Below are positions 1 to 9,659 of a stretch of DNA of 64,000 bases, piece after piece. The notes under the pieces were generated by a model. That model searched no databases and was not told where the DNA came from. It saw nothing but the letters and a program-made list of their open reading frames with translations. Made by a program: the position numbers and the translations under genes. This DNA comes from Leifsonia soli. Its GTDB lineage: Bacteria > Actinomycetota > Actinomycetes > Actinomycetales > Microbacteriaceae. Every line of letters starts with the position of its first letter. The stretch's first letter is position 1. The DNA is taken from assembly GCF_013408745.1 (NCBI RefSeq), contig NZ_JACCBJ010000001.1:2976001-3040000 (forward strand), read 5' to 3'.

Positions 1-426
1 CGGGTCGTCGACCGACACGATCTGGCCGGTGAGCAGCCCGAACTTGTTCGCACTGCGGCCGGGATAGAGGGCCAGCGCCAGGATGCCGAGGCCCAGGCCG
101 AAGGGCATCAGCACGGCGATGATCGAGTTGCGGTCGCGCGCCTTCGCGCCGAGCAGGCCGATCAGCACGGCCGCGACCAGCGATCCGGCGAGCGAACCCG
201 CCACGACGTTGACGCCGAACAGGAGGGCGATCGCCGCGCCGGCGAAGGAGAGCTCGCTGATGCCGTGCACCGCGAACGCCATGTCGCGCTGCATGACGAA
301 GACGCCGATCAGACCGCCGACGATGCCGAGGACGGCTCCGGCGAAGATGGAGTTCTTCACCAGCAGGAGCAGCTCGCCGTAGTCGGTGAAGTCGAACAGC
401 TGCTGCCAGAGATCCAGGTGCATCAT
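1..426 (-). CDS. metal (zinc/manganese) ABC transporter permease, partial
   Basis: This is the N-terminal 142 residues of an ABC-3 family membrane permease for Zn2+ or Mn2+ uptake; the rest lies beyond the left window edge. Hydrophobic segments are visible around residues 15-45, 50-70, 75-95 and 103-122, with a short charged loop (AKARDRNS) between, as in ZnuB/MntB proteins. The start was chosen at the ATG that overlaps the stop of the upstream ATPase gene as ATGA, so the two are translationally coupled. It completes a binding protein, ATPase and permease operon. The metal cannot be read from this gene, but the Zur-like operator in front of the operon favours zinc. Confidence 0.85.
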   Translation of the reverse strand, partial: MMHLDLWQQLFDFTDYGELLLLVKNSIFAGAVLGIVGGLIGVFVMQRDMAFAVHGISELSFAGAAIALLFGVNVVAGSLAGSLVAAVLIGLLGAKARDRNSIIAVLMPFGLGLGILALALYPGRSANKFGLLTGQIVSVDDP

Positions 427-1283
427 GCGGCCGGCTCCGGGTGCTCTGCGCGGGTGTGGATGTGGGGGTCGTGCGTCTCGGCGTCGGGGATGCCGACGAC
501 GACGATCCGCCCGCGACTGCGGATGACGTCCACCGGCGTCCCGTACAGGTCCGTCAGCACCTCGCTGCGCAGCACCTCGTCGGGGGTGCCGGTGCGGAAG
601 CGGCCGCCGGCCAGGTAGAGGACGCGGTCGACCATCCCGAGCACCGGGTTGACGTCGTGGGTCACGAAGACGACGGCGCTCCCGTGTTCGCGGCGGCGAC
701 GGTCGATGAGCTCGCTCACGCCGCGCTGGTGCTGCAGGTCGAGCGACAGCAGCGGTTCGTCGCAGAGCAGGAGCGCCGGGTCGCCCGCGAGCGCCTGCGC
801 GACGCGCAGCCGCTGCTGCTCGCCGCCGGACAGCGAGCCGACGGCCGTGTCCGCATAGCGGCGAGCGCCGACGGAGTCGATGAGCCGGTCGACCTGCTCC
901 CGGTCGGAGCGCCGGGGGAGCGGGAGGCCCCAGCGGTGCCCGTTGACGCCGAGGGCGACGAGGTCGCGGGCGCGCATGGGTGTTCCGGCGGGGATGAGCT
1001 TCTGCTGGGGGATGTAGCCGATGCGGCGGTCGCCGCGGCGCACGGGGTGGCCTTCGAACGCGATCTCGCCGCTGTCGAGGCGCTGCTGCCCGAGGATCGT
1101 CCGCAGCAGGCTCGTCTTGCCCGAGCCGTTCGGCCCGAGCACGGCGACGAACTCGCCCGCGTGCACGTCGAGGTCGAGCCCGCTCCACAGCGTGCGGTCG
1201 CCGAAGCCGAGGGACGCATCGCGCAGGCGCAGCACCACATCCCTGGCGTCGGGGACGGGCACGCGTTCGAGCGGTTCGGTCAT
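423..1283 (-). CDS. metal ABC transporter ATP-binding protein (ZnuC-like)
   Basis: A 286-residue cytoplasmic ATPase that powers metal import with the adjacent permease and lipoprotein. Walker A GPNGSGKT is at residues 50-57, the Q-loop near 93, signature LSGGEQQ at 151-157, Walker B LLLCDEP at 171-177 and the switch histidine (VTHD) at 209. The frame continues 15 codons further upstream, but the ATG chosen here overlaps the stop of the binding-protein gene as ATGA, and it overlaps the permease start in the same way at its 3' end. Length and motif order are typical of manganese/zinc/iron ABC ATPases. Confidence 0.92.
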   Translation of the reverse strand: MTEPLERVPVPDARDVVLRLRDASLGFGDRTLWSGLDLDVHAGEFVAVLGPNGSGKTSLLRTILGQQRLDSGEIAFEGHPVRRGDRRIGYIPQQKLIPAGTPMRARDLVALGVNGHRWGLPLPRRSDREQVDRLIDSVGARRYADTAVGSLSGGEQQRLRVAQALAGDPALLLCDEPLLSLDLQHQRGVSELIDRRRREHGSAVVFVTHDVNPVLGMVDRVLYLAGGRFRTGTPDEVLRSEVLTDLYGTPVDVIRSRGRIVVVGIPDAETHDPHIHTRAEHPEPAA

Positions 1284-2182
1284 TTCGCCAGCGCGTCCTT
1301 CACGGCGTCCAGGTTGCCGCGCATCCACTCGATGTAGTGCGTTCCTGCGGGGAGGGTCTCGGTGACCGGCACCACGGGGATGCCCGCGGCCTTCGCGGCG
1401 GACAGCACCTTCTCGGTCTCGGCGCCGGTGGTCTGCTCGTTGTAGGCGAGGAGCTTCACCTCGTGACCGCTGAACAGCTGGAGGGTGTCCTTCAGCACGA
1501 CCGGGGAGACGTCGGTCTCCTCCTCGATCGCCGCGCTGAACTTCTCGGGCGTCTTGTTGACGAGCCCGATGGCGTCGAGCAGGTAGAGCGGCACGGGCTC
1601 GGTGATGGCGACGCCCTCACCGGCGTACGACGCCTTCAGGTCGGCTTCCGTCGCCTCGAGGGCGGAGACCTTCTCGGTGAAGGCAGCGGCGTTCTTCTCG
1701 AAGGTCGCCTTCTTCGACGGGTCGGCGGCGCCCAGGGCGTCGGCGAGCGCGCCGGCGAAGGTCGAGACGGTCGGGAAGTCGTACCAGACGTGCTCGTTGA
1801 GCTCGCCGCCGACGGGCTTCTTGCCCGACAGGTCGACGACGTTCAGAACCTTCACGTCGCTGTTCTTCGCGCCCTTCACGAGGGTCTGCATGTAGTCGTC
1901 GTAGCCTCCGCCGTTCTCGATGACGACGTCGGCTTTGGAGACGGCGAGCTGGTTCTGCGCGCTGGCCTCGAACGAGTGCGGATCCTGGGCCGGGTCGGTC
2001 ATGAGGGAGGTGACGTGAACGGCGTCGCCGCCGATGGTGGTGGCGATGTCGCCGTACACGTCGGTGCTGGCGACGACGCGAAGGGTGCCGTCGTCGGACC
2101 CCGCCGACGACGAGGAGCAGCCGGCCAGGGTCAGGGCGATGGCGGCCGCGGTGAGAGCGGAGACGAGGGAACGCGTCTTCAT
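1280..2182 (-). CDS. metal ABC transporter substrate-binding lipoprotein (ZnuA-like)
   Basis: A 300-residue cluster A-I (SBP_bac_9/ZinT-ZnuA type) binding protein. The N-terminus is a lipoprotein signal with lipobox LAGC, acylated Cys at residue 22, followed by a Ser-rich linker. Family metal-ligand regions DPHSFE and NEHVWYD are present. It captures Zn2+ (or Mn2+) outside the membrane and hands it to the permease. First gene of a three-gene operon with 4-bp overlaps throughout. A promoter overlapping a Zur-like palindrome lies about 70-100 bp upstream, so the operon is probably repressed when zinc is plentiful. Confidence 0.92.
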   Translation of the reverse strand: MKTRSLVSALTAAAIALTLAGCSSSSAGSDDGTLRVVASTDVYGDIATTIGGDAVHVTSLMTDPAQDPHSFEASAQNQLAVSKADVVIENGGGYDDYMQTLVKGAKNSDVKVLNVVDLSGKKPVGGELNEHVWYDFPTVSTFAGALADALGAADPSKKATFEKNAAAFTEKVSALEATEADLKASYAGEGVAITEPVPLYLLDAIGLVNKTPEKFSAAIEEETDVSPVVLKDTLQLFSGHEVKLLAYNEQTTGAETEKVLSAAKAAGIPVVPVTETLPAGTHYIEWMRGNLDAVKDALAK

Positions 2183-2248
2183 GGATGAGCCTGTCTAAGT
2201 CGCGAACGACGTCGAGAAGTGGATGCCCGCGGTCGCGGGCACCGGCTC

Positions 2249-2278
2249 AGGCTACGGCTTATTGAAAATGATTGTCAA
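2249..2278 (-). promoter_or_regulatory. promoter of the metal-uptake operon
   Basis: On the minus strand a -35 TTGACA (2278-2273) and a -10 TAGCCT (2254-2249) are separated by 18 bp. The element reads towards the lipoprotein gene and overlaps the Zur-like palindrome. Inferred from sequence only. Confidence 0.55.
2261..2278. promoter_or_regulatory. Zur-type operator
   Basis: The plus-strand core TGAAAATGATTGTCA is an imperfect palindrome that fits the actinobacterial Zur box (TGAAAATGATTTTCA-like). It covers the -35 hexamer of the metal-uptake promoter and starts only a few bases beyond the bkdC stop codon. Zur with bound zinc would block transcription. Confidence 0.65.
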
Positions 2279-2280
2279 AT

Positions 2281-3732
2281 TCAATCGAGGAGGAGCGCCG
2301 GCTCCTCGATGATCGACGCGACGTCGGCCAGGAAGCGCGACGCCACGTCGCCATCCACGACCCGGTGATCGAACGAGGCGCCCAGCGTGGTGACGTAGCG
2401 GGGACGCACCTCGCCGTCGACGACCCACGGCTTCTGCTTGATCGTGCCGAGGGCGACGATGCCGACCTCGCCGGGGTTCAGGATGGGCGTGCCGGTGTCC
2501 ATCCCGAACACGCCGATGTTCGTGATGGTGATGGTTCCGCCGCTCATGTCGGCCGGCGGCGTCTTGCCGTCGCGGGCCGTCAGGGTCAGCTGCTCGAGGG
2601 CGCGCGCCAGCTCGAGCAGGGTCATGCCCTGCGCCTCCTTGATGTTCGGCACGATGAGCCCCCGCGGGGTCGCCGCGGCGATTCCGAGGTTCACGTAGTG
2701 GCGGACGATGATCTCCTCGTCCGTCCACGCCGAGTTCACGGTGGGGTTGCGGCGCACGGCCCAGATGATCGCCTTCGCCATGATCAGCAGCGGCGACACC
2801 TTGACGCCGGCGAAGTCGGCCGAGTTCTTGAGGCGCTTGACGAACTCCATGGTGCGGGTCGCATCCACGTCGACGAACAGGCTCACGTGCGGAGCGCTGA
2901 ACGCGCTCGAGGTCATGGCGTTGGCGATCGCCTTGCGGACGCCCTTGACGGGGATGCGCTCCTCGCGGTCGTTCGGCCACTCCGGCGTCTGGATGTTGCG
3001 GAACACGGTGACCTGCGACGCCTCGCGCAGCACGTCGTCGCGGGTGACGTCGCCGACCGGGCCCGTCGGCGTGACGACGGTGATGTCGACGCCCAGGTCT
3101 TTGGCGAGCTTGCGAACGGGGGGCTTGGCGATGACCGGGCCGCCGGCGTGCGGCACCGAAGCGGTGTGCGCCGAAGCGGTGTGCGCCGGGGCGGCGGGCG
3201 CAGGCGCGGCGGGCGCCTGCTGTGTGGCCGGCGCGGCGGGAGCGGCCGCCGCCGGGGCGGGCGCGGCGGGTGCCGGCTGCTGCGCGACCGAGCCCGAGAA
3301 CGACACAGGGATCGACGCCGTCCCCGGGTGCGAGACCCGGCGGCGGCGACTGGTCCCGTGGCCGGCGGATCCGTAGCCGACCAGGACGGCGCCCGGCTTC
3401 GGCTCGTCCTCGTGGGAGACGCTCGCGGCGGTGTCGGCCGCGACCTCTTCGGCGGGCTCCGGCTCGCGCGCGGGGGGTTCGACCGGCTCGCCGCCGGCCG
3501 TGACGGTGAAGATCGGGGTGCCGACCTCGACGGTCTGGCCCTCCGAGACGAGGAGTTCGCCGACCGTTCCCTCGAACGGGGACGGCAGCTCGACGAGCGA
3601 CTTCGCAGTCTCGATCTCGACGATCACCTGGTTGACCGCGACCTGCTCGCCCGGGGTCACCTTCCACGAGACGATCTCCGCCTCGGTCAGGCCCTCGCCC
3701 ACATCGGGCAGGAGGAACTGGGACTCGCTCAT
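2281..3732 (-). CDS. bkdC: branched-chain 2-oxoacid dehydrogenase E2 (lipoamide acyltransferase)
   Basis: A 483-residue E2 core subunit that transfers acyl groups to CoA in oxidation of branched-chain 2-oxoacids. A single lipoyl domain occupies residues 1-80 with Lys44 in ETAKS. An Ala/Pro-rich linker (about 110-240) contains a short HTAS repeat, and is followed by the E1/E3-binding domain ([11 protein letters not shown] to DVLREA). The C-terminal catalytic domain ends with DHRVVDGDV (His456). The start has a purine-rich ribosome site (AGAGAAG) just upstream; the frame continues further 5' but only through the antisense of bkdB. Last gene of the Pat-bkdA-bkdB-bkdC operon, and its stop abuts the Zur operator of the next operon. 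Confidence 0.93.
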   Translation of the reverse strand: MSESQFLLPDVGEGLTEAEIVSWKVTPGEQVAVNQVIVEIETAKSLVELPSPFEGTVGELLVSEGQTVEVGTPIFTVTAGGEPVEPPAREPEPAEEVAADTAASVSHEDEPKPGAVLVGYGSAGHGTSRRRRVSHPGTASIPVSFSGSVAQQPAPAAPAPAAAAPAAPATQQAPAAPAPAAPAHTASAHTASVPHAGGPVIAKPPVRKLAKDLGVDITVVTPTGPVGDVTRDDVLREASQVTVFRNIQTPEWPNDREERIPVKGVRKAIANAMTSSAFSAPHVSLFVDVDATRTMEFVKRLKNSADFAGVKVSPLLIMAKAIIWAVRRNPTVNSAWTDEEIIVRHYVNLGIAAATPRGLIVPNIKEAQGMTLLELARALEQLTLTARDGKTPPADMSGGTITITNIGVFGMDTGTPILNPGEVGIVALGTIKQKPWVVDGEVRPRYVTTLGASFDHRVVDGDVASRFLADVASIIEEPALLLD

Positions 3733-3791
3733 GTGCGACTTCTCTCTGTCAGTCTCTCGGCGGGCTCTGCCGCCGGTGGATGCGCCGGGCG

Positions 3792-5129
3792 TCAGTAGGC
3801 GAGCGCCCGGTCGACGGCCTCGAGGATGCGGTCGGCGTCGGGGAGGTAGATCTCCTCGAGCTTCGCCGGCGGGAAGGGGACATCGAAGCCGGAGACGCGG
3901 AGAATGGGCGCCTCCAGCGAGTAGAACGCCTTCTCGGCCACCGTCGCCGCGACCTCGGAGCCTACCGAGACGTTGCTCGGCGCCTCCTGGGCGACGATGA
4001 GCCGGCCGGTCTTCTGCACGGATGCGATCACCGGACCGTAGTCGACGGGGGAGAGCGAGCGGAGGTCGACGACCTCGAGGCTGCGGCCCTCCTCCGCGGC
4101 GAGCTCCGCTGCGCGCAGGGCGACGCTCACCATGCCGGCCCACGCCACGATGGTCGCGTCGGTCCCGGTGCGGACGACCCGGCTGGCGTGCAGCGGCGTC
4201 GGGTTCTCGACGACGTCGACCTCGCCCTTCGGCCAGTAGCGGCTCATCGGCTCGAAGAAGACGACGGGGTCGTCCGAACGGATCGCCTCCTGGATCATCC
4301 AGTACGCGTCATGCGGCGTCGACGGTGCGACGACCCGCAGGCCGGCGGTATGCGCGAAGTAGGCCTCCGGCGCCTCCTGGTGGTGCTCGACGGCTCCGAT
4401 GTGACCGCCGTGGGGGATGCGGATGACGACCGGGAACGGGATCCGTCCGCTGTGGCGGTTGGTCATCTTGGCGAGCTGCGTCGTGATCTGGTCGAAGCCG
4501 GGGAAGACGAAGCCGTTGAACTGGATCTCGACCACCGGACGGTACCCGCGCATCGCGAGACCGATCGCCGTTCCGATGATGCCCGCCTCGGCGAGAGGGG
4601 TGTCCATCACCCGCTGCGGCCCGAACTCCTTCTGCAGGCCCTCCGTCACGCGGAACACGCCGCCCAGCGGGCCGATGTCCTCGCCCATCAGGATGACGCG
4701 CGGGTCGTCGGCCAGCGCCCGGCGCAGACCGGCGTTGAGCGCCTTGACCATCGGAAGGGACTGGATGCGCGGCTCGGGGGCCGCATCCGCGGCGGGCTCG
4801 GACTCCGCGACCGCCGGACCGGCGTGCTCGGCCTCGGCCGCCGCCTCTCCGACCTCGGCAGAGGCCTGCAGGTCGGCCTGCGCGGTCTCCTGCCGGGCGT
4901 CCTCGTCGTCGTCGATCACGAACTCGCGCGTCCACTCCTGCTCGGCGACGTGCTCCTCGAGCACGCGCGAGCCGGGGTCGCTCTCCACGATCTCGACGAC
5001 ATCGATCGCCTGCGTGTCGAGCGATGCGCCGTCGACGGACCCGTCGCCCTCGCGCGTCCCGGCCTGGTCACCCGGGCTCTCGATCAGCTCGGCCTCGACG
5101 TACTCCGCCTCGCTCCTCACGTCGCTCAT
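3792..5129 (-). CDS. bkdB: branched-chain 2-oxoacid dehydrogenase E1 beta, with acidic N-terminal extension
   Basis: A 445-residue protein. Residues 121-445 are a complete E1 beta subunit ([35 protein letters not shown]), which pairs with E1 alpha to bind thiamine diphosphate and decarboxylate branched 2-oxoacids. Residues 1-120 form an unusual Glu/Asp/Ala-rich extension not found in ordinary E1 beta (about 325-340 residues). The start is supported because its ATG overlaps the bkdA stop as ATGA, so the extension is likely translated. It looks disordered and may mediate complex assembly, which is an inference. Confidence 0.9.
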   Translation of the reverse strand: MSDVRSEAEYVEAELIESPGDQAGTREGDGSVDGASLDTQAIDVVEIVESDPGSRVLEEHVAEQEWTREFVIDDDEDARQETAQADLQASAEVGEAAAEAEHAGPAVAESEPAADAAPEPRIQSLPMVKALNAGLRRALADDPRVILMGEDIGPLGGVFRVTEGLQKEFGPQRVMDTPLAEAGIIGTAIGLAMRGYRPVVEIQFNGFVFPGFDQITTQLAKMTNRHSGRIPFPVVIRIPHGGHIGAVEHHQEAPEAYFAHTAGLRVVAPSTPHDAYWMIQEAIRSDDPVVFFEPMSRYWPKGEVDVVENPTPLHASRVVRTGTDATIVAWAGMVSVALRAAELAAEEGRSLEVVDLRSLSPVDYGPVIASVQKTGRLIVAQEAPSNVSVGSEVAATVAEKAFYSLEAPILRVSGFDVPFPPAKLEEIYLPDADRILEAVDRALAY

Positions 5130-6265
5130 GCGTCACCTCCGAACGATGCCTCGTACTCCTCGAGCCACCGTCGCTGCTCGTCCGTCACGGGATGCGGCTC
5201 ACTGTAGACGTGCTGGAACATCGACGCGACAGAGGGAGGCGTCAGTTCGAGCGTGCGCCTCCGGATGTCGGCGGCGAGGTCGGCCGCCTCCTCGTCCGCG
5301 CTGTCGAAGAAGCCCTGCCCGACACCCTGCTCCTCGAGGAACACGCGGAAGCGCCGGATCGGGTCGCGCTCGGCCCAGGAGGCCAGCTCCTCGTCGGTGC
5401 GGTACTTGCTGGGGTCGTCGCTGGAGGTGTGCGCGCCCATCCGGTACGTCAGCGCCTCGATCATGCTGGGACCCTCGCCGTTCCTGGCGTCGTCGAGGTG
5501 CTTGGCGGTCACCGCGTAGGCCGCGAGGACGTCGTTGCCGTCGATCTGGACGCCGGGGATGCCGAAGCCGCTCGAGCGCAGGTAGAGCGGGGTGCGCGAC
5601 TGGGTGCTCACCGGCACCGAGATCGCCCAGTGGTTGTTCTGCAGGAAGAACACCTGCGGGGTCTGGTAGCTCGCGGCGAAGACGTACGCCTCGTTGACAT
5701 CGCCCTGGCTCGTGGCTCCGTCGCCGAAGTACACGATGGACGCCTCGTCCTTCGACGGGTCGCCCGTGCCGACCTTGCCGTCGAGCTTCATGCCCATGGC
5801 GTAGCCGGTGGCGTGCAGGGTCTGCGAGCCGATGACCAGCGTGTAGAGGTGGAAGTTGCCGACGGCCGGGTCGGTCGGGTCCCACCCGCCGTGCGTCGTG
5901 CCGCGGAGGAGTCCGATGATCCCGATCGGGTCGATGCCCCGGACCATGCCGACCACGTGCTCGCGGTAGGAGGGGAAGAGGTGGTCCTGCGGCTTCGCGG
6001 CATGCGCGGAGCCGACCTGGGCGCCCTCCTGGCCCTGGCTGGGCACCCAGAGCCCGAGCTGCCCTTGCCGCTGCAGGTTCGCCGCCTCATGGTCGAACGC
6101 GCGAACGCGCACCATGTCGCGGTAGAAGCGGCGGTAGTCGTTCTCGTCGAGCCGCTCCAGGTAGGGGAGGTATTCGGCCGACGTCTCGCTCGGCTGGAAA
6201 CGGCCGTCAGCGGTCAGCAGCTGGACGGTGTTCGCCGGGCGCGGGATCTCGTTCGTCGCAACCAC
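5126..6265 (-). CDS. bkdA: branched-chain 2-oxoacid dehydrogenase E1 alpha
   Basis: A 379-residue E1 alpha subunit. The thiamine-diphosphate/Mg2+ motif runs from GDG (residues 181-183) to NN (210-211), and the phosphorylation-loop-like segment YRMGAHTSSDDPS is present. With bkdB and bkdC it converts branched-chain 2-oxoacids to acyl-CoAs, which supply iso/anteiso fatty-acid primers in actinobacteria. GTG start, four bases after the stop of the aminotransferase gene, so the two are co-transcribed. Confidence 0.92.
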   Translation of the reverse strand: MVATNEIPRPANTVQLLTADGRFQPSETSAEYLPYLERLDENDYRRFYRDMVRVRAFDHEAANLQRQGQLGLWVPSQGQEGAQVGSAHAAKPQDHLFPSYREHVVGMVRGIDPIGIIGLLRGTTHGGWDPTDPAVGNFHLYTLVIGSQTLHATGYAMGMKLDGKVGTGDPSKDEASIVYFGDGATSQGDVNEAYVFAASYQTPQVFFLQNNHWAISVPVSTQSRTPLYLRSSGFGIPGVQIDGNDVLAAYAVTAKHLDDARNGEGPSMIEALTYRMGAHTSSDDPSKYRTDEELASWAERDPIRRFRVFLEEQGVGQGFFDSADEEAADLAADIRRRTLELTPPSVASMFQHVYSEPHPVTDEQRRWLEEYEASFGGDA

Positions 6266-6269
6266 CTGT

Positions 6270-7379
6270 CTAACCTAACCGCTTGCCGGGGTGCCCATTT
6301 GGTAGGTTCCGCACAAGATCGCCCGCGACCTGCAGGAGTTTGTCCACAGATTCCTCCTCGCCGACGCTGATGCGGATGCCCTCCGGCGGGAAGGCGCGGA
6401 CCGTGAGACCTGCGTCGAAGAAGGCGTCGTTCGCCTCGACGGTCTGCTCGCCCGTCGCGAGCCAGACGAAGTTACCCTGCGCCTCCGGAACCGCCCAGCC
6501 CTGTTCGAGCAGCGCGTCGCGGAGCCGGTCGCGGCGCATCGCCAGGCGGGCGACGCGCTCCATGAGCTCATCCTCCGCGTCGATGGAGGCGAGGGCCGCG
6601 ACGCGGGATGCGTCCGTCACCGAGAGCGGGATGGCGGCGGAGCGGGCCGCATCCAGCACCGCCTGCGGACCGACGGCGTAGCCGATGCGCAGTGCCGCGA
6701 GCCCGTATGCCTTCGAGAAGGTGCGCAGCACGACGAGGTTGGGGTAGCGCGAGAGCAGGGGGATGCCGTCGACGGCCGCGTCGTCGGTGACGAACTCGTA
6801 GTAGGCCTCGTCGAGGAGCACCAGCAGGTCGGAGGGCACGCGTTCCATGAACGCCTCGAAATCGGCGGTGGTCACGATGGTGCCGGTGGGGTTGTTGGGC
6901 GTGCAGACGATCACGACGCGCGTGCGGTCGGTGATCGCGGCGGCCATCGCATCCAGGTCGTGGCTGCCGTCCGGACGGTTGGGCACCTGCACGCTCGTCG
7001 CGCCCGCGACGGTCACGAGCCCGGGGTAGGCCTCGAAGGAGCGCCAGGAGTACACGACCTCGTCGCCGACGCCGGCCGCAGCGGAGATCAGCTGCGACAG
7101 CAGCGCGACCGAGCCGCTGCCGAGGTGGACCTGGCCGACGCCGACGCCGTGCCGCTCGGCGAGGCGCTCGCGCAGGTCGGCGCCGCCGGCGTTCGGGTAC
7201 CGGTTCAGGTCGCGCAGAGTCGCCGCGACCGCCTCGACGACCGAGGGCAGGGGCGGGAAGGGGTTCTCGTTGCTCGACAGCTTGAATCCGTCCGCCGGTG
7301 CCGGGCGGCCCTGCTTGTAGGCGGGCACCGCGACGATCTCGGGCCGTAGTCTCACGCCGAGCGTGTCATCCGAACTCAC
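6270..7379 (-). CDS. pat: aromatic amino acid / histidinol-phosphate-type aminotransferase (Pat/HisC2)
   Basis: A 369-residue class II PLP aminotransferase. Visible motifs are SSNENPF near residue 36, PNNPTG at 161-166, LLDEAYYEF near 188 and the PLP-lysine segment TFSKAYG with Lys223. Length and sequence fit the Pat/HisC2 group, which transaminates phenylpyruvate and related acids, rather than a histidine-operon HisC, and no his genes are nearby. It is first in the operon with bkdABC, which suggests coupling of amino-acid transamination to 2-oxoacid oxidation. GTG start; no strong ribosome site is seen. Confidence 0.82.
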   Translation of the reverse strand: MSSDDTLGVRLRPEIVAVPAYKQGRPAPADGFKLSSNENPFPPLPSVVEAVAATLRDLNRYPNAGGADLRERLAERHGVGVGQVHLGSGSVALLSQLISAAAGVGDEVVYSWRSFEAYPGLVTVAGATSVQVPNRPDGSHDLDAMAAAITDRTRVVIVCTPNNPTGTIVTTADFEAFMERVPSDLLVLLDEAYYEFVTDDAAVDGIPLLSRYPNLVVLRTFSKAYGLAALRIGYAVGPQAVLDAARSAAIPLSVTDASRVAALASIDAEDELMERVARLAMRRDRLRDALLEQGWAVPEAQGNFVWLATGEQTVEANDAFFDAGLTVRAFPPEGIRISVGEEESVDKLLQVAGDLVRNLPNGHPGKRLG

Positions 7380-7481
7380 AGACCCAACTTAGCCGCGCCC
7401 GCATACCGCTGGAGGAATTCCCGGGATCCCGTGGACGACGCACCCCTGTACCGCGGACCCGGTCACTGGAAGGATGGCGTC

Positions 7482-7868
7482 ATGCGATTCCTGCTCAGAC
7501 TGATCGTCAACGCCCTCGCCCTCTGGCTCACGACGCTGATCGTCAGCGGTGTGAGCGTGCACCCGTACGCTCCGGACACCACCGCGACGGTGCTGACCTA
7601 CCTGCTCATCGCGCTCATCTTCGGCCTGGTGAACGCGATCGTCGGCACGGTCATCCGGGTGGTCGCGTTCCCGCTGTACATCCTCACGCTGGGGCTCATC
7701 TCGCTGCTCGTGAACGCGTTCCTGCTGTTCATCGTGTCGTGGATCAGCGATGCCATGGGGTTCGGTCTCCACATCGACGGCTTCTGGTGGGGCGTGCTCG
7801 GTGCGCTCGTCCTCGGCATCATCGCGTGGCTGCTCGGGCTGCTGATCCGGCCCGCCCGGCGCGACTGA
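7482..7868 (+). CDS. YvlD-type phage-holin-like (PF04020) membrane protein
   Basis: A 128-residue integral membrane protein with about four helices (residues 5-25, 36-55, 60-80, 95-120) and little outside them. It fits the small membrane family named after phage holin IV but found on bacterial chromosomes (YvlD type). No lysis module is near, so a phage origin is not implied. Ribosome site GGAAGG lies directly before the ATG. Lies between the divergent pat operon and purB. Confidence 0.75.
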   Translation: MRFLLRLIVNALALWLTTLIVSGVSVHPYAPDTTATVLTYLLIALIFGLVNAIVGTVIRVVAFPLYILTLGLISLLVNAFLLFIVSWISDAMGFGLHIDGFWWGVLGALVLGIIAWLLGLLIRPARRD

Positions 7869-7937
7869 CGTCCTCGGCCGCCGCGCGCGTGCGGGAGAAT
7901 GGTGGGGTACCCGCCGCCTGATCCCGCGAGGAGCACC

Positions 7938-9317
7938 ATGTCCGCCCTGCCTCCCCAGCCGCTCAGCCCCCTCGACGGCCGTTACCGGTCCGCCGTGCTC
8001 GGCCTCGGCGACCACCTGTCGGAGGCCGGCCTCAACCGCGCGCGCGTGCAGGTCGAGGTCGACTGGCTGATCTACCTGACCGAGCACCGGATGTTCGGCT
8101 CCTCGCCGCTGACCGGCGAGCAGAAGGCGGCGCTCCGGGCGCTCGCGGACGACTTCGGACAGCCGGAGATCGACCGGCTCGCCGAGCTGGAGGCGACGAC
8201 CAGGCACGACGTGAAGGCGGTCGAGTACCTCGTGCGCGAGCGACTGCACGCGCTCGGCCTCGACCACATCGCCGAGCTCACGCACTTCGCGGCGACCAGC
8301 GAGGACATCAACAACCTCTCCTACGCCCTCACCGTGAGCGCGGCCGTGCGCGAGTCGTGGCTTCCGAAGTTCCGCGCGGTCATCGGCGAGCTCCGCGCGC
8401 AGGCGAAGCAGTACCGCGACGACGCGATGCTCGCCCGCACGCACGGGCAGCCGGCGACGCCGACCACCATGGGCAAGGAACTGGCGGTCTTCGTGCACCG
8501 CCTCGAGCGCGTGCGCGAGCAGATCGAGGGCGGTGTGCACCTCGGCAAGTTCAGCGGAGCGACGGGCACCTTCGCCGCTCACCTCGTCGCCGACCCGGAT
8601 GCCGACTGGCCCCGCATCTCGCGCGAGTTCGTCGAGAGCCTCGGCCTGGACTGGAACCCGCTGACCACGCAGATCGAGTCGCACGACTGGCAGGCGGAGC
8701 TGTATTCGCGCATCTCGCACGCCAACCGCATCCTGCACAACCTGTGCACCGACATCTGGACGTACATCTCGCTCGGCTACTTCCGGCAGGTCCCGGAGCC
8801 GGGAGCGACCGGGTCGTCGACGATGCCGCACAAGGTGAACCCGATCCGGTTCGAGAACGCCGAAGCCAACCTGGAGCTCTCCAGCGCCGTGCTCGACTCG
8901 CTGGCCGCGACGCTCGTCACCAGCCGCCTGCAGCGCGACCTCACCGACTCGACCACGCAGCGCAACATCGGCGTCGGTCTGGGCCACTCCCTCCTCGCCC
9001 TCGACAACATCGAGCGCGGGCTCGGCCAGATCGCGATCGACCGGCAGGCTCTCGCGGACGACCTCGACGCCAACTGGGAGGTGCTCGCGGAGGCCATCCA
9101 GACGGTGATCCGTGCCGAGGTCACCGCCGGCCGCTCGACCATCACCGACCCGTACGCGCTGCTGAAGGAGCTGACGCGCGGCAAGCGCGTCGACCACGCG
9201 GCGCTGACCGAGTTCGTGAACGGGCTCGAGATCGGCCAGGCCGCGAAGAACCGGCTCCTGGCGCTCACGCCGGCCGGCTACATCGGCCTCGCCTCGGAGC
9301 TGGTCGACTACCTGTAG
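7938..9317 (+). CDS. purB: adenylosuccinate lyase
   Basis: A 459-residue fumarase/aspartase superfamily enzyme of purine synthesis. It cleaves SAICAR to AICAR and adenylosuccinate to AMP, releasing fumarate. The N-terminus LSPLDGRY and the signature SSTMPHKVNP near residue 291 are those of the E. coli-like PurB subgroup; HGQPATPTTMGKE near residue 172 carries the active-site histidine. The ATG follows the ribosome site GAGGAG; the frame is open 13 codons further upstream without a ribosome site. Stand-alone gene. Confidence 0.95.
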   Translation: MSALPPQPLSPLDGRYRSAVLGLGDHLSEAGLNRARVQVEVDWLIYLTEHRMFGSSPLTGEQKAALRALADDFGQPEIDRLAELEATTRHDVKAVEYLVRERLHALGLDHIAELTHFAATSEDINNLSYALTVSAAVRESWLPKFRAVIGELRAQAKQYRDDAMLARTHGQPATPTTMGKELAVFVHRLERVREQIEGGVHLGKFSGATGTFAAHLVADPDADWPRISREFVESLGLDWNPLTTQIESHDWQAELYSRISHANRILHNLCTDIWTYISLGYFRQVPEPGATGSSTMPHKVNPIRFENAEANLELSSAVLDSLAATLVTSRLQRDLTDSTTQRNIGVGLGHSLLALDNIERGLGQIAIDRQALADDLDANWEVLAEAIQTVIRAEVTAGRSTITDPYALLKELTRGKRVDHAALTEFVNGLEIGQAAKNRLLALTPAGYIGLASELVDYL

Positions 9318-9329
9318 GCGTCGCGGAGG

Positions 9330-9659
9330 TCAGTGACCGCGGGGGCGGTCGTCGCCCTCCGCGCGGGCCTGCGCCTTGGCGCGGGCTTCCGCATCCTGCT
9401 CGTGGATGTCCTCCACCTCGGCCTCGGTCGGCTTGAAGGCGAGGGCGAACAGCGCGAGCAGGACGACCGTGACGATGAAGGTGACGCCGAGGCCGACTCC
9501 CGCGAGCACGAACTCCCGCGTCGCGACCAGCACGATGAGGCCGACGAAGACGGCGAGCCCGGCGGAGATGCCGAGAAGCTCGACGGGCAGGAAGCGGTCG
9601 CGGCGGGTCGGCTGAAGTCCCTGGTTCACTTTCGGGTCCTTGTCACTGCGCCGGCTCAC
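9330..9659 (-). CDS. small two-helix membrane protein, unknown function
   Basis: A 109-residue protein. A basic, polar N-terminus (about 30 residues) is followed by two hydrophobic helices (about 33-52 and 57-80) and a charged Glu/Asp/Arg tail with alternating Ala. The start was set at a GTG that overlaps the stop of the upstream gene as GTGA and has GGAGAG eight bases before it. No functional motif is recognised. It probably works with the DUF308-like neighbour. Confidence 0.6.
   Translation of the reverse strand: MSRRSDKDPKVNQGLQPTRRDRFLPVELLGISAGLAVFVGLIVLVATREFVLAGVGLGVTFIVTVVLLALFALAFKPTEAEVEDIHEQDAEARAKAQARAEGDDRPRGH

Noticed and set aside
2252..3667. 471-codon minus-strand frame within bkdC
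   Set aside because: Arg/Pro/Gly-rich frame-shifted reading of bkdC.
7482..7868. Prophage holin
   Set aside because: Name similarity only; no phage genes, attachment sites or lysin nearby.
7389..9197. 602-codon minus-strand frame opposite purB
   Set aside because: High-GC antisense shadow; purB is complete with all motifs.
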